A stretch of 64,000 nt of DNA from Hydrangea macrophylla. Lineage: Eukaryota > Streptophyta > Magnoliopsida > Cornales > Hydrangeaceae. Shown here in pieces: positions 11,983 to 24,061 of the stretch (the stretch's first letter is position 1; each line of letters starts with the position of its first letter). The notes beneath the pieces are model-generated. The model searched no databases and was not told the origin of the DNA. It was given only the letters and a program-made list of their open reading frames with translations. The stretch is from positions 77,222,634-77,286,633 of the forward strand of contig CM066997.1 in assembly GCA_033977485.1 (NCBI GenBank), read 5' to 3'. Made by a program: the position numbers and the translations under genes.

Positions 11983-12457
11983 TGGAGTTTTATTTTGGCC
12001 AAGGTTTGTTTGTAATATTCTCAGCCCACCTGCAAACAGTAAATTGAATGAAAAAACAATAAAAATGTGCGCATCATGCAGCACGTACAACAAGACCAAG
12101 CCATGGTCATAATTCATCCATTCATTCATCCACATGAACAAGCAATAAAAGCATAACCATGATCACAGCATCATAGAAAAACGAAAAGAGAGAGTTCAAT
12201 GAAATAATAGGACCAAGCCATGGTCACAACCATAAAAAGAGAAAGCAGTAAAAGATAAAATGCAGGGCCAAGCCATGGCCGTAATCGTCAAAAGAAAGTG
12301 TGCAAGAAATAAAGTGATGCAGATGCCTATCCTAGCTCAGCTATCCAGAAGTCATCATCAGAAATAAAAATAATAAGTATATATGCATACAGTTATCCAA
12401 AGTATATGCATCCTCCCCAAAACACTCATAAATACATAAAAGAGAGATAAGGTGAGG
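11983..12457 (-). other. Spacer between antisense genes, with CCATGG repeats
   Basis: No ORF. Three copies of an AAGCCATGG(T/C)C motif lie near 12,096, 12,214 and 12,269 in otherwise A-rich DNA. The sequence is downstream of gene A's stop, so it probably holds its 3' untranslated region. Confidence 0.4.
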
Positions 12458-13315
12458 TCAGCCCTGGCCTCGGCCTCGGCCTCGAGCCTGGCGAGTCACG
12501 CGTCTGAGAGGCTCCTCCTCTGACTCTGTCCCGCTCGCTCCTCCTCTGCCTCCACCTCTGCCGCCACTGGAACCCCCACCGCTGCATCCACCTCGTCCAA
12601 CGCCGCTACCTCCAGGGCCATCACTAAAGCTGATGCCGAAATGCTGAAGCTCTCCTACCTGCCGGGACAGAGCCCCAACCTATTCCTCTTGAAAGGAGAA
12701 AACAAATCGAATTACCAAGTTGTATTTAAAAAATTGAAATGCTAAAAAGTATAAATAAAAGGAGTGTTTGTTTTTACCAGAGCTCTCGTGCGAGCCTCAA
12801 CAGCCGCCCGGACCCCGTCAGCCTGAATCAAGTGAGGGAAAGGTTAGAATGTCATAATAATACTGCAATTTAAACAAAAAAGCAAGTTTCTAAGATTACC
12901 CTCCACTCTCTGCCATAGATCCACTCTCTCACGCTATGAGCGTAGAGTAAGCCCTCCTCCCCATAGTCTCGTGGAACATGATCATACTGGAGTGGAATGG
13001 TGGCAGCACCCGCTTGAAATCGAGGGACCATGGTCGTGCCCTGCTCGCCATAGGAGACCATCCGAAGGCTCCAATCCCAGGGTGGTAGAGCTCGATCCTG
13101 AGCTCTGACAAGGACGGGCTGCAAAGAAAAAGTAAATCCAATGAGAAGATACACATGCATGGTTAAGAGCTAAAAGAAAGGTTGAAAGGCTAAAAGGAAC
13201 TCACTCGGGTCACTTCCATCAGAGGGAAGTTCGGCATCAGCTTGGTAGAACGGAAGGCCTCATACCCATCGGGGGGCTCTAGAAAATCCTAGATAGAGAA
13301 CCCAGCTAAGGCGAT
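12458..13315 (-). pseudogene. Antisense gene A, 3' exons (plant mobile domain protein)
   Basis: This is the downstream part of gene A, separated from its 5' part by the Athila insertion. Predicted segments are 13,315-13,205 (end of exon 3), 13,118-12,900, 12,822-12,778 and 12,685-12,458. The three introns start with GT (GTGAGT, GTAATC, GTAAAA) and end with pyrimidine-rich AG, and the last exons stay in one frame. Exon 4 encodes PVLVRAQDRALPPWDWSLR... to REWR. The last exon is rich in Gly, Arg and Ser (GGRGGGRGG, then RQARGRGRGQG) before TGA at 12,460-12,458, an RGG-like tail that could bind nucleic acid. In-frame TAG codons at the start of exon 6 and in exon 3 show decay. Function of these retroelement PMD proteins is unknown. 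Confidence 0.65.
13311..13315 (+). other. Left target-site duplication of the Athila element (GCGAT)
   Basis: GCGAT directly precedes the LTR terminus TGACA. The right flank after 24,061 is GCGAC (24,062-24,066). They differ by one transition, as expected for an old 5-bp duplication. Confidence 0.65.
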
Positions 13316-14944
13316 TGACACGGCTAAAAATCTGTGTGCGCTGGTGTGCTATACCCAAGTGTAGGTAATCGTGCAAGTAGTAATCTGGTTAAGACCAGGT
13401 CGATTCCACAGGGAAGGTGTTAAACTAAATACCTAGATTAATCTCTAAAAAGAAAATAAAAAGCAATATTTGCAAGGTTGTAGAACACGAAGTTCCACGA
13501 AGTAACTACTAAAATTAAAGCAACTAAATTAAATTAAACTAGTGATTAACTAAGCAACTAAAGCGATATTTTGGAAATGGTTTTCTTTATAAAAAAAAGG
13601 AATGTTGGGATCACACGAGTCCGCGACGATCATTCCATTTACCATGCAGTTATATTTAAGCTCTAAGGAGTGTATTTCTCTACAGTATTCCGTAATTTCT
13701 AAAAATAAGAATCAACAGTCCTTTCATGGCCGGGACTATATCATCACAGTTAAATCGAAACACATGAAAGCGGCTTAAATCAATAGTTGAGTCTCGTATT
13801 CTGAATAGTGTTAGCATTTAAAATGGCTTGCAAAGGTTATTGAAGAAAAATGCCTTAAGGCTTAAAGTAATGAAACTGTTTTGACAAACTGAGCATTCGG
13901 GGACAATTTGATAACAAATCTCAAAAACAGAAAGTCTTGAAATACTACAAAGAGACTACCCAAGAATCAGAGAGTTCGATCGATTGACGCGCTTTCAATC
14001 AATCGACCATCTTCATCTCTCAATCGATCGAAACGTCTTCGATCGCTTGAATGTCCTCTGGGTCGATCGATCGAAACAACTTCGATCGATCACACATAGA
14101 AATTATCTACTGCATGGCAGAGGCTGGAGATCACTGTTTCGTCGTGATCTCCCAACCTGGGGACTACTCAGACATAGTCTAGATTGCCACAGATTCGTTT
14201 TTAATGTGAATATTCATTAGGGCCGTGTTTGGTTGTGGTTTAAACATGAAATCTATGAAAACTAATGATTTAACACTAACTATCATGCAAATATATAATC
14301 TAACAGATTAAACTACTACCAATTGCAATAAGAAAGTAAGTAAAACAGTAAGATGTAAGTTGGAAGGATGAACTTTTATTAAACTTAAGAAAAACCAAGT
14401 CGAATCAATGACAATCCTTGAAAACCTACAAAAACATGTAAAACTCTCTATCTCTCTCTAAAACTGATAAAAAAAAAAAAAGTGGGCGTCCTCTAGGACG
14501 TAAACAAAACGAATATATATACTAAAATTTAAAGCTAGGGTTCAAAACTCTGTTTCTACAGCGTGCGCATAAGTTCTGATAAAAGCCATGTTCGATCGAT
14601 CGATCGATCGAACTTCTGGAATCTTCGAGCGCTTTAACTGTCTTCGATCGATCGAACTCTCGATCGCTTGAGGGATCTTCGATCGCTCGAAACTCGCTTT
14701 TCATGTTTGAATTGTCTTCCTTAAAATCCAGCAACCCTTTTGTCCTGCTCATTCATTTCTTCACACAGCAAGCAGTGATATGCACAAATTATAGCTAAAA
14801 TAATACAACTTATCATAGATTAATCAAATTATGTAAAAGCTGGCATTGTAATCCAAATTACAGATATATAAAGGAATTGTAGACTAAATGAATGTATTCT
14901 CTTCTTTTAGCGCGGTTGTATTTTACAAATACCCCCGCTTGTCA
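13316..14944 (-). repeat. 3' LTR of the Athila element (1,629 bp)
   Basis: Complete LTR with terminal TGACA/TGTCA inverted repeats. It matches 23,018-24,061. It holds two arrays of TTCGATCGATCGAA-type palindromes: 14,589-14,690, just upstream on the minus strand of a TATA-rich ATATATATACT (about 14,512-14,522), and 13,977-14,095 further into the transcript. Its end carries a CCCAAGTGTAGGTAATCGTGC stretch that I recall from many plant LTRs. Confidence 0.85.
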
Positions 14945-14957
14945 CAACCCCCAACTA
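14945..14957 (-). other. Polypurine tract of the Athila element
   Basis: On the minus strand CTAGTTGGGGGTTG lies immediately before the LTR start TGACAAGCGG. It is the expected plus-strand primer position, although it is not purely purine. Confidence 0.5.
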
Positions 14958-17028
14958 GCGAATTGCTAGCCCCTAGCAATAAAGCGAAAATAAAAGCAAG
15001 CTAGACTAATACTACAATGACTAAACAAAAACAAGATAAACTAAAGCAACTAATCTAAACAGAAAATAAAACTACCTAACTCACTTTCGCAGGAATCGCG
15101 GTTGCATTTAGCGAACGCAACAAGCCGTTAAACCCCTAGGTTCCCCCTAGTGGACGAGTGTTGTCTCGTGAGGGTTTACAGTGAATATACCCACAAAATT
15201 CTCAATTTTAAATTCAAAAAAAGATATAGAAAAACTTTTAAAAAATTCTCTTCGATTCAACTCTTAACTTACCTCTACATGGATATAATAACCTCAAACA
15301 AACCATAAAAGAAACCCACATACTCCTCATGTCACCAAGATGATATAACAAATGCATCACAATTATGTGTCCGTGTGTGTGAAGTTAACAGCTATGTATC
15401 CAACCTTATTCAGAGTTATTTTGGACTATTGTACCTCTAGAACCAGTAATTTCAACTCAATTCTCACATAGGTTTACACTAAAAAATAAACATCTCACAA
15501 AAACTGGCTTTAATAATGATCGCACGTGGTATGAAAGCTTTGATAAGAGTGAATTTCTGGATACTAAATGCTTTCATACTCGACTTCACAAAAGACAGAT
15601 ATTTGGAGTGTATAGTCTCATGAACAGGATGCTACTTACTAGAGGAGCGAACTACCGTGGATAACTCAACTTACACATTCGTGTTCAAACTAAGGCATTT
15701 AAGAATCATTAAGACTTTAGAATTTTTAGGTTTTGAGTAGACGAAACAGATGATGGATGGAAAGATTGTGCATCTTTAGCATATGATATTGATCATCACC
15801 TCTTTTTATTCTTATTTCCTTCTTTTCACATCTCCAACCGATTTTCTATCCTTTCAATCCCTTTTTTTTTTAAGATGTAATAGAATGTCTCCCACAACTA
15901 ATCTCCTCCAATCACATACTTTGACAGATATTTATTATTAGACGCACAATGAGGTCATTTAGAGTCAAGGTGAAGGATTAGGGGTTTGTATTTTCACCAT
16001 AGAATATGTAATATTAAGTCAGTGTGGGTAAAGGGATATACATGATGGTAGGAAATGGGAAACGATGGCTTAAATCATTTTTTTAATTCTTTAATTTTAA
16101 CACTTCAATGTTTATTGAGTTTGGTTGGTAGATCCTGAACGTTCTCCTCTAATAGGCAGCCAAAATTGAACAATTAACTGAGACTAGTGCAACGAATGTA
16201 ATATGTGTAATCAAGAAAGACAATTCAAATTTTTATGTGAAAATTCCCTCAGAAATAAAGATTGGATTGAAAACTCGCTAAGGGTTAAATAGTTTCTACT
16301 ACTCGTTCTTTTAGCACCATAGTCGTATTAACTCATTTTTAGGTTTTCAACATAGATACCAACTAGTGCAATTGGATATTGGATACATGAAAGGTCAACA
16401 AATGCAATCATCCTAGTGGAACTAGAAAAATACGTGAACTTAATCCATAAAAGGATGAGATTAATATGAATGTATCATTGCTTGACAACAGCTAAAGAGA
16501 ATTGAATATTCAAAGTTGTTCTACTAATTAAGTTAAAAAATTCCTTGAATTTTTTTTGTTTTTTTTTAGAACAATACTAACCGAGATTATATGATATGTG
16601 CAATAAAGTTATCCAGATTGCTAAGTATAAACATGTGTAGGTGCAGGTGATTATCTATCTACATTCCACCCCCAACTGAAAATTGCTATATTCTCATAAG
16701 TAGATTTTCAAAATAAATAGAGAGATATCACCTGATAACGCAAAGCAAACACCATAAGCATAGCAATCTGTAAAGACATATAAACTCCACGCAGCCAAGA
16801 TAAAAGGAAATAAAAGATACTGATAAAGCAATGTCCATAATAATACAAACATCCAATCACCGGCATGATATAACAATATAAGTACAGAACAGTGATAAAA
16901 ATGTCCAAAAATGTTCAAAAGCTCTATCAGTCCCATCATAACCAAACAACCCAAAAGAAACAAGAGAGAAGAGAGACAAACAGTAAAAAGCAAAAAATAC
17001 AACAACTCCCACGCGGAATGGATATCAT
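14958..17028 (-). other. Athila 3' untranslated region, no gene supported
   Basis: About 2.1 kb of AT-rich DNA. The only long frame (17,005-16,694, minus) is hydrophobic and follows the stop of the extra ORF. It could encode a membrane segment, but it is as easily explained by T-rich DNA. No repeat or RNA gene was recognised. Confidence 0.4.
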
Positions 17029-18511
17029 CTAATCATCCCCAATATCATAAAGAATCACGATCGGTGCAACAGGAGCATCCTCATCTCCACCCTCAGCAAT
17101 AGTAGTAGCCATCGCTAGGTCACTCACAGTCGGGGCAGCTGATGTAGACAATAATGGGTTAGCCATGACTAGAGGTGGTGTAGATAATGATGATGGGGCA
17201 TAGGAATCAGTAGGTAGTGGAGGTGGAGGAACAGAAGTAGCAAGTAGAACAGTGGATGTAGATGGATCGGTAGTGGGTGGTGTAGAAGAAGATGGATCTG
17301 TGGTAGGCGGTGCAGAAGGAGAAGTCGGTGGGTGTGGAGCGGTGTGAATAGACTAGTCAACCCCGATCTGTATCAAGATCGCCTCCAGTAAAGTCGTCAT
17401 CTGGTCCATCTTGCCCTCGAGTCGTATCTGCGCCTCCCTCTCCTCAAGAAGCAATGAGTGGAGAGTCTGGAAGGACACGGAAGACGACTCTCCCTGGGCC
17501 TAAGCCTGAGACTACTGTCTCAGCTCGAACTGCTGCACGGCAGTAACGGGGTCCTCACCATCCGAATCAAGCTCCTTAGCCTCGGTAGGCGTCCCAGAAG
17601 CTACACCCTCTGTGTCGGTGCCTCCCCCTCTCTTCCGCTTCGCCCCCACCTTGGCCTTTCCCTTCAGATTCCTCTTTTTCTGTGCATCCGAACGGCACGC
17701 TGCTGTCTCGCCAAACTGACTCGAGGCTTGAGAAATCGTGTCAGTGGCCAATGGGAGCAATCCAGCCTGCTCAATCACCCAATGGATGGGCCAATCGCCC
17801 TTCAGTTGGCGCTTGGCGACAATGTACCGCGTGGACTGGACAAAGAAATCGATATAAAGTCGAGGCAGGCAGACACGCCGCCCTGTCCCAATGGCATACA
17901 AAACCTGAGCATACCAAGGCGCCACCTTTTCGTGGTAAGAAGTCATCAATATGCAATTGGCGAGCTCCAGGTGGAGGAGATGATACTGCTCGGTCAGAAA
18001 ATGGTCCTCAATCTGGGAAATATTGTTCCATATCTGGATCACACCGCTGGTAATCTCCTGTATAATGACAGAGGGTAGAGTCTCAGGTGTACCGGGAATG
18101 TGTGGGTAATAGTGGTCGGGCGTCTCCGTTACACCCAAAGCAACAGCAATTGTGGCTGGGCTGAAAATGATCTCGTGACCCCGGAAGAATGATCGGTATG
18201 TGAACGGAGCCGCAGGATACTTAATCATGGTCACACACGCCTCCCGCACCTAATTGATGTTGACTCTTTTATACTGCGTCAGCATCACAAACCATCTAGG
18301 CATGGCACGGATCCGTATAAGAAATCATGGGGCAGAAAGCCATACAGCCTCGAGTGGGTGCTCTAACATCACCTTCTGCATCTGGAAGTATCATGTGAAC
18401 CAAACCCGATCCTCGTCATTCCGAAACCCGTGATCGGGTATCGGATTTGGTATGGTAAGATCGAGGAGTTTGGATTTGTGATACCCTGTAATTGGATTCA
18501 TTTGGAATGCC
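17029..18511 (-). pseudogene. Athila extra ORF 2: putative plant transposon protein domain (PF20167-like)
   Basis: A single frame can be followed from an acceptor (TTTTCAG, exon start 18,511; first ATG at about 18,502) to TAG at 17,031-17,029, about 490 codons with at least six in-frame stops. Conserved-looking blocks are MPRWFVMLTQYKR, then FRGHEIIFSPATIAVALGV, then a HLELANCILMTSYHEKVAPW...LLYAI-like helix and WVIEQAGLLPLATD. Then come a basic KRKRGGG stretch, a coiled-coil-like EEREAQIRLEGKMDQMTTLL and a Pro/Ser/Thr-rich tail. This layout is that of retroelement ORFs annotated as putative plant transposon protein. An upstream non-coding or short coding exon may end at 18,858 (GAG|GTAAAG). 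Role unknown. Confidence 0.6.
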
Positions 18512-19040
18512 CTGAAAATGAAAATGAAAAGAAGAGATAAGATTAAAAGACTAAATGAAGAAACTGCCACTACAGTATTTCGATCGATCAAACAGTTTTC
18601 GATCGATCGAAAGAATGCTGCCTTCGATTGCTCGAAGCCATCTTGATCGATCGAATAAGTCCAGTTTTCGATCGATCGAACGCATCTCGATCGCTCGAGC
18701 ACAGCGGGGCGCAGAAAAAAATGACAGAAATTAAAATAAAACCAAATAAACAAGAACCTAAGATGTCTACGATTATAAATACAGGTCTTAGGACCAATGG
18801 GGAGCATCCCCTGAGGTTTTAACCGAAATTGGAAAAAGAGAGATCTCGGGACTTTACCTCGAGTTGATCGTGGCGGAGAGGAATGAGATGATGACGATGA
18901 TGGTTTTGGGGGTGCTCGCAGCTCCCAAAATGGCGTGCGGTCAAGGGATTAAAAAAATTTGCCTCGAGTTCTCTTCCTGTGCTCAAGCGCTTGAGAGTGA
19001 GAGTGAGGGAGAGAAACTGAAGAGGTGTACACTAGACGGT
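18512..19040 (-). other. Putative first exon and intron of Athila extra ORF 2
   Basis: Read on the minus strand, a CT-rich leader (about 19,015 onward) leads to a donor GAG|GTAAAG at 18,858/18,857. An intron ending TTTTCAG at 18,512 would carry a second set of GATCGATCGAA palindromes (18,705-18,579). Splice sites are read from sequence only. Confidence 0.4.
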
Positions 19041-19043
19041 TCA

Positions 19044-19170
19044 TTTAAATGCAAAGTTCAAGCGATCGAACAGGCTTGATCGATCGAAAGTTTGATCGAT
19101 TAAGAATTTTTCAATCGCTTGAGAATTGGACGTTGTCGATCGATCGAGGGTGGTTCGATCGATCGAACAT
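19044..19170 (-). promoter_or_regulatory. Putative internal promoter of the Athila element, LTR-like palindrome array plus TATA
   Basis: On the minus strand, copies of TTCGATCGATCGAAC and relatives (19,170-19,064) are followed by a TATA-like ATTTAAAT (19,050-19,043) and then the CT-rich leader of extra ORF 2. The same palindrome stands in the Athila LTRs upstream of their TATA region. It is inferred to drive extra ORF 2 separately from the genomic RNA. Confidence 0.45.
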
Positions 19171-19515
19171 GAAAAGCTGCATAAATTGTTACACAGAACA
19201 ACTGTGCACCCCCAACTAGCAGAAATTGATCTGGACATACAGAATAGCGTAAAAATAGTTCAATTACAGGACATGTAAGCCAGAAAAAAGATCATCATCA
19301 ACAAGGAAATATAAAATTGCAAATTTACAAATTTAACATTGTAATAGCATCCTTTTTTTTTTTTTGCAAAATTGTTGCCCACCACCATGGTACTTAAAAC
19401 CTTATTAATCAAGAAAAACTAAAAATTGAAAGCAAAATTGGCAATCCTTTGTCCAGCACTACACTTGAAATGATAAAAGAAATACCACATGACAAAACGC
19501 AGTTGAAGTGGAGCA

Positions 19516-20450
19516 CTAATTTTCAAACATGAATATTCCATCTTCCGCAGTTGATTCTTCTTCCGCCACATCTTCGAGTGTAGATTCCAAACATGATGAT
19601 TCCCTTTCCCAGAACAATCGGAAAGCAGCAAGGATATCATCAAATGAGTCTGAAATCTCTGAGGGATTGATTGCACTAGCAAGAAGTGATCCGGATGGAG
19701 ATAAAGATAACGGAGTATAATTTCTCAATGGACTTTCCTCTTGCGGCAGAATACCCGGGGGCACTATGTATGGTCCAAATCCATGGAACAGCTGATGCGG
19801 GAGGAACAACGGTGGTAACATTGGATTCATAGTGAGAGACCTGACAAAGGAAAACAAGAGAACACCAAAAAGGAAGAAATTAAGTAAAACATGCGAAAGA
19901 ACTAATAGAAAGGAATGAACACAGAAAGACAAAAAGAAAAAGAAATGTGACAAGGAATTTACCTCACTATTGACATGATATAACCATGTACACTAGCAGG
20001 TACAGGGCACTGCAGCCGGAACAACAAATAACTTAAGTGCACAGAAATGTATGGAACCAATTCGATGACAAGGAAGTCATCAACATAAGTGAAGACAGCA
20101 TTATGGCGTTCAGGAACCACATCCTGTAAATCGTCTTCCTCCCATGGTTCCCACATCGAATCGTTCTCCCATTGTTCCAAAAGAGCATCATTGACTTCCC
20201 CAACAAAATACCCCTTTGGTTCGCCTTCCTCTTCAGGGAAGTCCATATGCGCGAAGGGGTTAATGTGGAGGAGTCCAGGATCGTAAGGGATGTACCCTTG
20301 GGTTAAGTCAATGACATTGTCCGGTCCGGGTCCTTGATAAGGAGAGAGGCAGAATGCAATCTCCTTAGTAGTCCATGGAGGATTAGGATATTCTGAATCA
20401 GCCCATGACCTGATTGAATAGACGTCGTCATCCCTCAAACTTTTAATCGC
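19516..20450 (-). pseudogene. Athila env-position ORF, two spliced exons
   Basis: Exon 1 is 20,450-19,963 (acceptor TTTGCAG before GCGATTAAAAG, donor GAG|GTAAAT). Exon 2 is 19,840-19,516 (acceptor TTTGTCAG, stop TAG). The join is in frame and no stop was seen, giving about 270 codons. The product is acidic (FPEEEGEPKG, WEPWEEDDLQ) with a Leu-rich region near the junction and a Pro-rich MNPMLPPLFLPHQLFHGFG start to exon 2. It sits directly after pol, where Athila elements carry their env-like ORF, and splicing would be needed to express it. I see no clear signal peptide and cannot assign a function. Confidence 0.45.
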
Positions 20451-20586
20451 CTGCAAATGAGAAATAGAATGGAATAGCAGATTAGAATCGAGGTCACACT
20501 CAGAAAGAGACAGAAACAAATGAAATAAAACAAAGTGCAGTAAAGGAACGACATACAACAACAATATGTGAACACGCTTTAGTGTT

Positions 20587-22995
20587 TTAGGTGGATGGAT
20601 AGTTGGGCTCATCTAGCTCGATGTGCTCAGCTTCTGGTAAGAAGTTTTCCAAGAATGGTTTTAATCTTTGGCCGTTAACCTTAAAACAATCATCGTTCTT
20701 GGGATTTACGAGCTCGACAGCCCCATGTGGAAAAACAGATTTAACAAGGAATGGACCTGTCCACCGGGATCGGAGCTTACCTGGAAAAAGGTGGAGGCAA
20801 GAGTCATACAGCAAGACTTTCTGCCCCGGCTCGAATGATTTTCGAAAGATTTTTCTATCATGGCGAGCCTTCAACATTTCCTTGTGTAATTTAGCATTGT
20901 CGTATGCATCTCAACGTATTTCTTCCAGTTCAGCCAACTGGAGTTTTCGGAGATGACCTCCTTCTTTAATGTCAAAATTCAATGAGCGTGTCACCCAATA
21001 TGCTTTGTGCTCAATTTCGACAGGAAGGTGACATGCCTTGCTGTACACTAGCCTGTATGGGGACATCCCCAAGTTTGTCTTATAAGTAGTACGGTACGCC
21101 CATAGAGCATCGGTCAGTTTATATGCCCAGTCCTTTCTGTTGAAACTAACCGTCTTTTCTAGTATATGTTTGATTTCACGGTTAGCCAATTCTGCCTGCC
21201 CGTTAGTCTGTGGGTAGTAGGCAAGAGCGATCTTATGATTGACCCCATATTTCTTGAGGAGTGGCTCCAAATGTCTGTTGCAGAAATGCTTGCCTTAGTC
21301 ACTTATTAGTGCCCTCGGGGTTCCAAAACGCGATAGAATGTGTTCCTTAAGAAAGGACATAACCGTTTTGTGGTCATTGCGTCTTGTCGGTATCGCTTCT
21401 ACCCATTTTGATAAATACTCCACAGCTAGGAGTATGCATTCACAGTTGTTTGATTTCGGAAACGGGCCCATAAAGTCTATGCCCCAGCAATCGAATATTT
21501 TAATTGTGATAATGGGAGTTAAGGGCATAGAGTTCCTTTTTGAAATTGTACCTAGCTTTTGACAGCGTTGGCACGATTTACAAAAAGAATGACCATCCTT
21601 AAACACAGTGGGCCAGTAGAAACCGTTATGTAGGACTTTTTGTGCGGTCTTTTGAGAAAAAAAATGGCCTCCACAGGCTTCAGAATGGCAAGATGCCAAA
21701 ATCACGGTTATATCCTCATTTGGAACGCAACCTCTGATGACCTGATCAGCACAATACTTAAATAAGTACGGGTCATCGAAAAAGAAATGACGTGCGAACG
21801 AGAGGAATCGTTTCCTATCTTGATTTGACCAATGACTCGGGGTTTCTCCCGTGACAAGATAATTTATTATATCCGCATACCAAGGCAAACTTGACACAGC
21901 CATCAGTTGCTCATCTGGGAATTCATCCTTAATTGGTATGGGTTCAGTGTTGTCAGTAAATGTTAACCGAGACAAATGGTCAGCGACCACATTCTCTACT
22001 CCTTTTTTATCCTTGATTGTGATATCAAATTCTTGGAGTAGGAGTATCCAACGGATAAGCCTTTGTTTTGCATCCTTCTTAGATAACATGTACTTGAGGG
22101 CTGAGTGGTCTGTAAAACAGATGATAGGGGACCCTATTAGATATGACCTAAACTTATCTAGAGCGAAGACTATTGCCAGTCGTATAGTTCATTTGAGCTT
22201 CGTTGAGTGTTCGACTGGCATAGTAAATTACATAGGGCTTATTATCCTTCCTTTGTCCTAGGACTGCACCAATGGCATAGTCACTAGCATCGCACATTAG
22301 TTCAAAGGGCAAACTCCAGTCGGGTGGTGCGGAGGTAAGGTGTTCCTTTAGTGCATCAAAAGATGTTTGACAGTTGTCAGACCACTCAAAAGGTGCATCT
22401 TTGACTAAGAGTTGACACAATGGTCGGGAAATTGCACTATAATTTTGGATAAAGCGACGATAGAATCCCGCGTGTCCTAGAAAAGAGCGGATGTCTTTAA
22501 CTGTACGGGGGACAGGTAAATTTGAGATTATGTCGATTTTCGCTTTATCAACTTGGATACCCTTATCAGAAATAATGTGGCCGAGGACAATTCCCTTGGT
22601 CACCATGAAGTGACACTTTTTCCAGTTTAGTACTAAGTGTTTATCCTCGCATCTTGCTAGCACACGTTCTAGATTGTCTAAGTAATTTTCAAAACTATGG
22701 CCGAACACTGAAAAATCATCCATAAAGACCTCGAGTATTTGTTCGACCATATCACTGAATATGCTCAACATGCACCGCTGAAAAGTAGCAGGTGCGTTGC
22801 ATAAACCGAAAGGCATACGATGGTAGGCAAATGTACCGAACGGACATGTGAAAGTTGCTTTCTCATGATCTTCAGGAGCAATTTCAATTTAGTTATAGAC
22901 ACTATATCCGTCCAGAAAGCAATAATATTTATGACCCGCCACTCGTTCTAGCATTTGATCCATGAATGGCAATGGAAAGTGGTCTTTCTGAGTCA
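20587..22995 (-). pseudogene. pol: Athila pol: partial RT, RNase H, integrase
   Basis: The frame starts abruptly within RT (TQKDHFPLPFMDQML) at the deletion junction. It has a TAA for Gln near 22,890, then MPFGLCNAPATFQRC and the catalytic FMDD (VFMDDFSVFG). RNase H shows CDASDYAIGAVLG and, after a small deletion near 22,160, DHSALKYML and VADHLSRL. Integrase has the H...H...CxxC finger ([16 protein letters not shown]), then [13 protein letters not shown] (followed by a stop at 21,295) and [14 protein letters not shown], so the D-D-E triad residues are all present. The C-terminal SH3-like region (KLRSRWTGPFLV) ends at TAG 20,589-20,587. Confidence 0.9.
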
Positions 22996-22997
22996 CA

Positions 22998-24061
22998 GAA
23001 AGTCTTGAAATACTGAGCATTCGGGGACAATTTGATAACAAACCTCAAAAACAGAAAGTCTTAAAATACTGTAAAGAGACTACCCAAGAATCAGAGAGTT
23101 CGATCGATCGACCATCTTCATCTCTCAATCGATCGAAACGTCTTCGATCGCTTGACTGTCCTCTGGTTCGATCGATCGAAACAACTTCGATCGATCGCAC
23201 ACAGAAATTATTCTGCTGCATGGCAGAGGCTGGAGATCACTGTTTCGTCGTGATCTCCCAACCTGGGGACTACTCAGACATAGTCTGGAGTGTCATAGAT
23301 TCGTTTTTAATGTGAATATTCATTAGGGTCGTGTTTGGTTGTGGTTTAAACATGAAATCTATGAAAACTAATGATTTAACACTAACTATCATGCAAATAT
23401 ATAATCTAACAGATTAAACTACTACCAACTACAATAAGAAAGTAAGCAAAACAGTAAGATGTAACCTGAACAGATGAACTTTTATTAAACTTAAGAAAAA
23501 TCAAGCCGAATCAATGATAATCCTTGAAAACCTACAAAAACATGTAAAACTCTCTATCTCTCTCTCCAAAAATGATAAAAAAACAAAGTGGGCGTCCTCT
23601 GGGACATAAACAAAACGAATATATATACTAAAACTTAAAGCTAGGGTTCAAAACTCTATTTCTGCAGCGTGCACGTAAGTTCTGATAAAAGCCATGTTCG
23701 ATCGATCGAACATCACTCGATCGATCGAACTTCTGGAATCTTCGAGCGCTTTAACTGTCTTTGATCGATCGAACTCTCGATCGCTTGAGGGATCTTCGAT
23801 CGCTCGAAACTCGCTTTTTATGTTTGAATTGTCTTCCTTAAAATCCAGCAACCCTTTTATCCTGCTTATTCATTTCTTCACACAGCAAGCAGTGATCTGC
23901 ACAAATTATAGCTAAAACAATACAACTTATCATAAATTAATCAAATTATGTAAAAGCTGGCATTGTAATCCAAATTGCAGATATATAAAGGAATTATAGA
24001 CTAAATCAGTGTATTTTCTTCTTTTAGCGCGGTTGTATTTTACAAATACCCCCGCTTGTCA
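22998..24061 (-). repeat. 5' LTR of the Athila element, truncated on its inner side
   Basis: It matches 13,880-14,944 of the complete LTR and lacks the last ~560 bp (transcript-side part). The junction with RT at about 22,997 carries an extra ACAGAAAGTCTTGAAATACT that is also present 55 bp further on, so a short LTR segment is duplicated at the breakpoint. Palindrome arrays are at 23,696-23,805 and 23,099-23,200. Confidence 0.85.

Larger units (their letters stand above)
13316..24061 (-). mobile_element. Athila-clade Ty3/gypsy element nested in the Ogre element, internally deleted
   Basis: It is bounded by TGACA (13,316) and TGTCA (24,061) with a 4-of-5 matching target duplication. On the minus strand the order is: partial 5' LTR (24,061-22,998), RT from its middle through RNase H and integrase (22,995-20,587), a spliced env-position ORF (20,450-19,516), a second extra ORF (18,511-17,029), a G-rich purine tract (14,957-14,945) and a full 3' LTR (14,944-13,316). 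FMDD in RT and MPFGLCNAPATFQRC fit the Athila clade. Gag, protease, primer-binding site, the RT start and the inner 5' LTR are missing. Confidence 0.9.

Noticed and set aside
17458..18078. 206-codon plus-strand ORF
   Set aside because: Antisense shadow of the better supported minus-strand Athila extra ORF 2.
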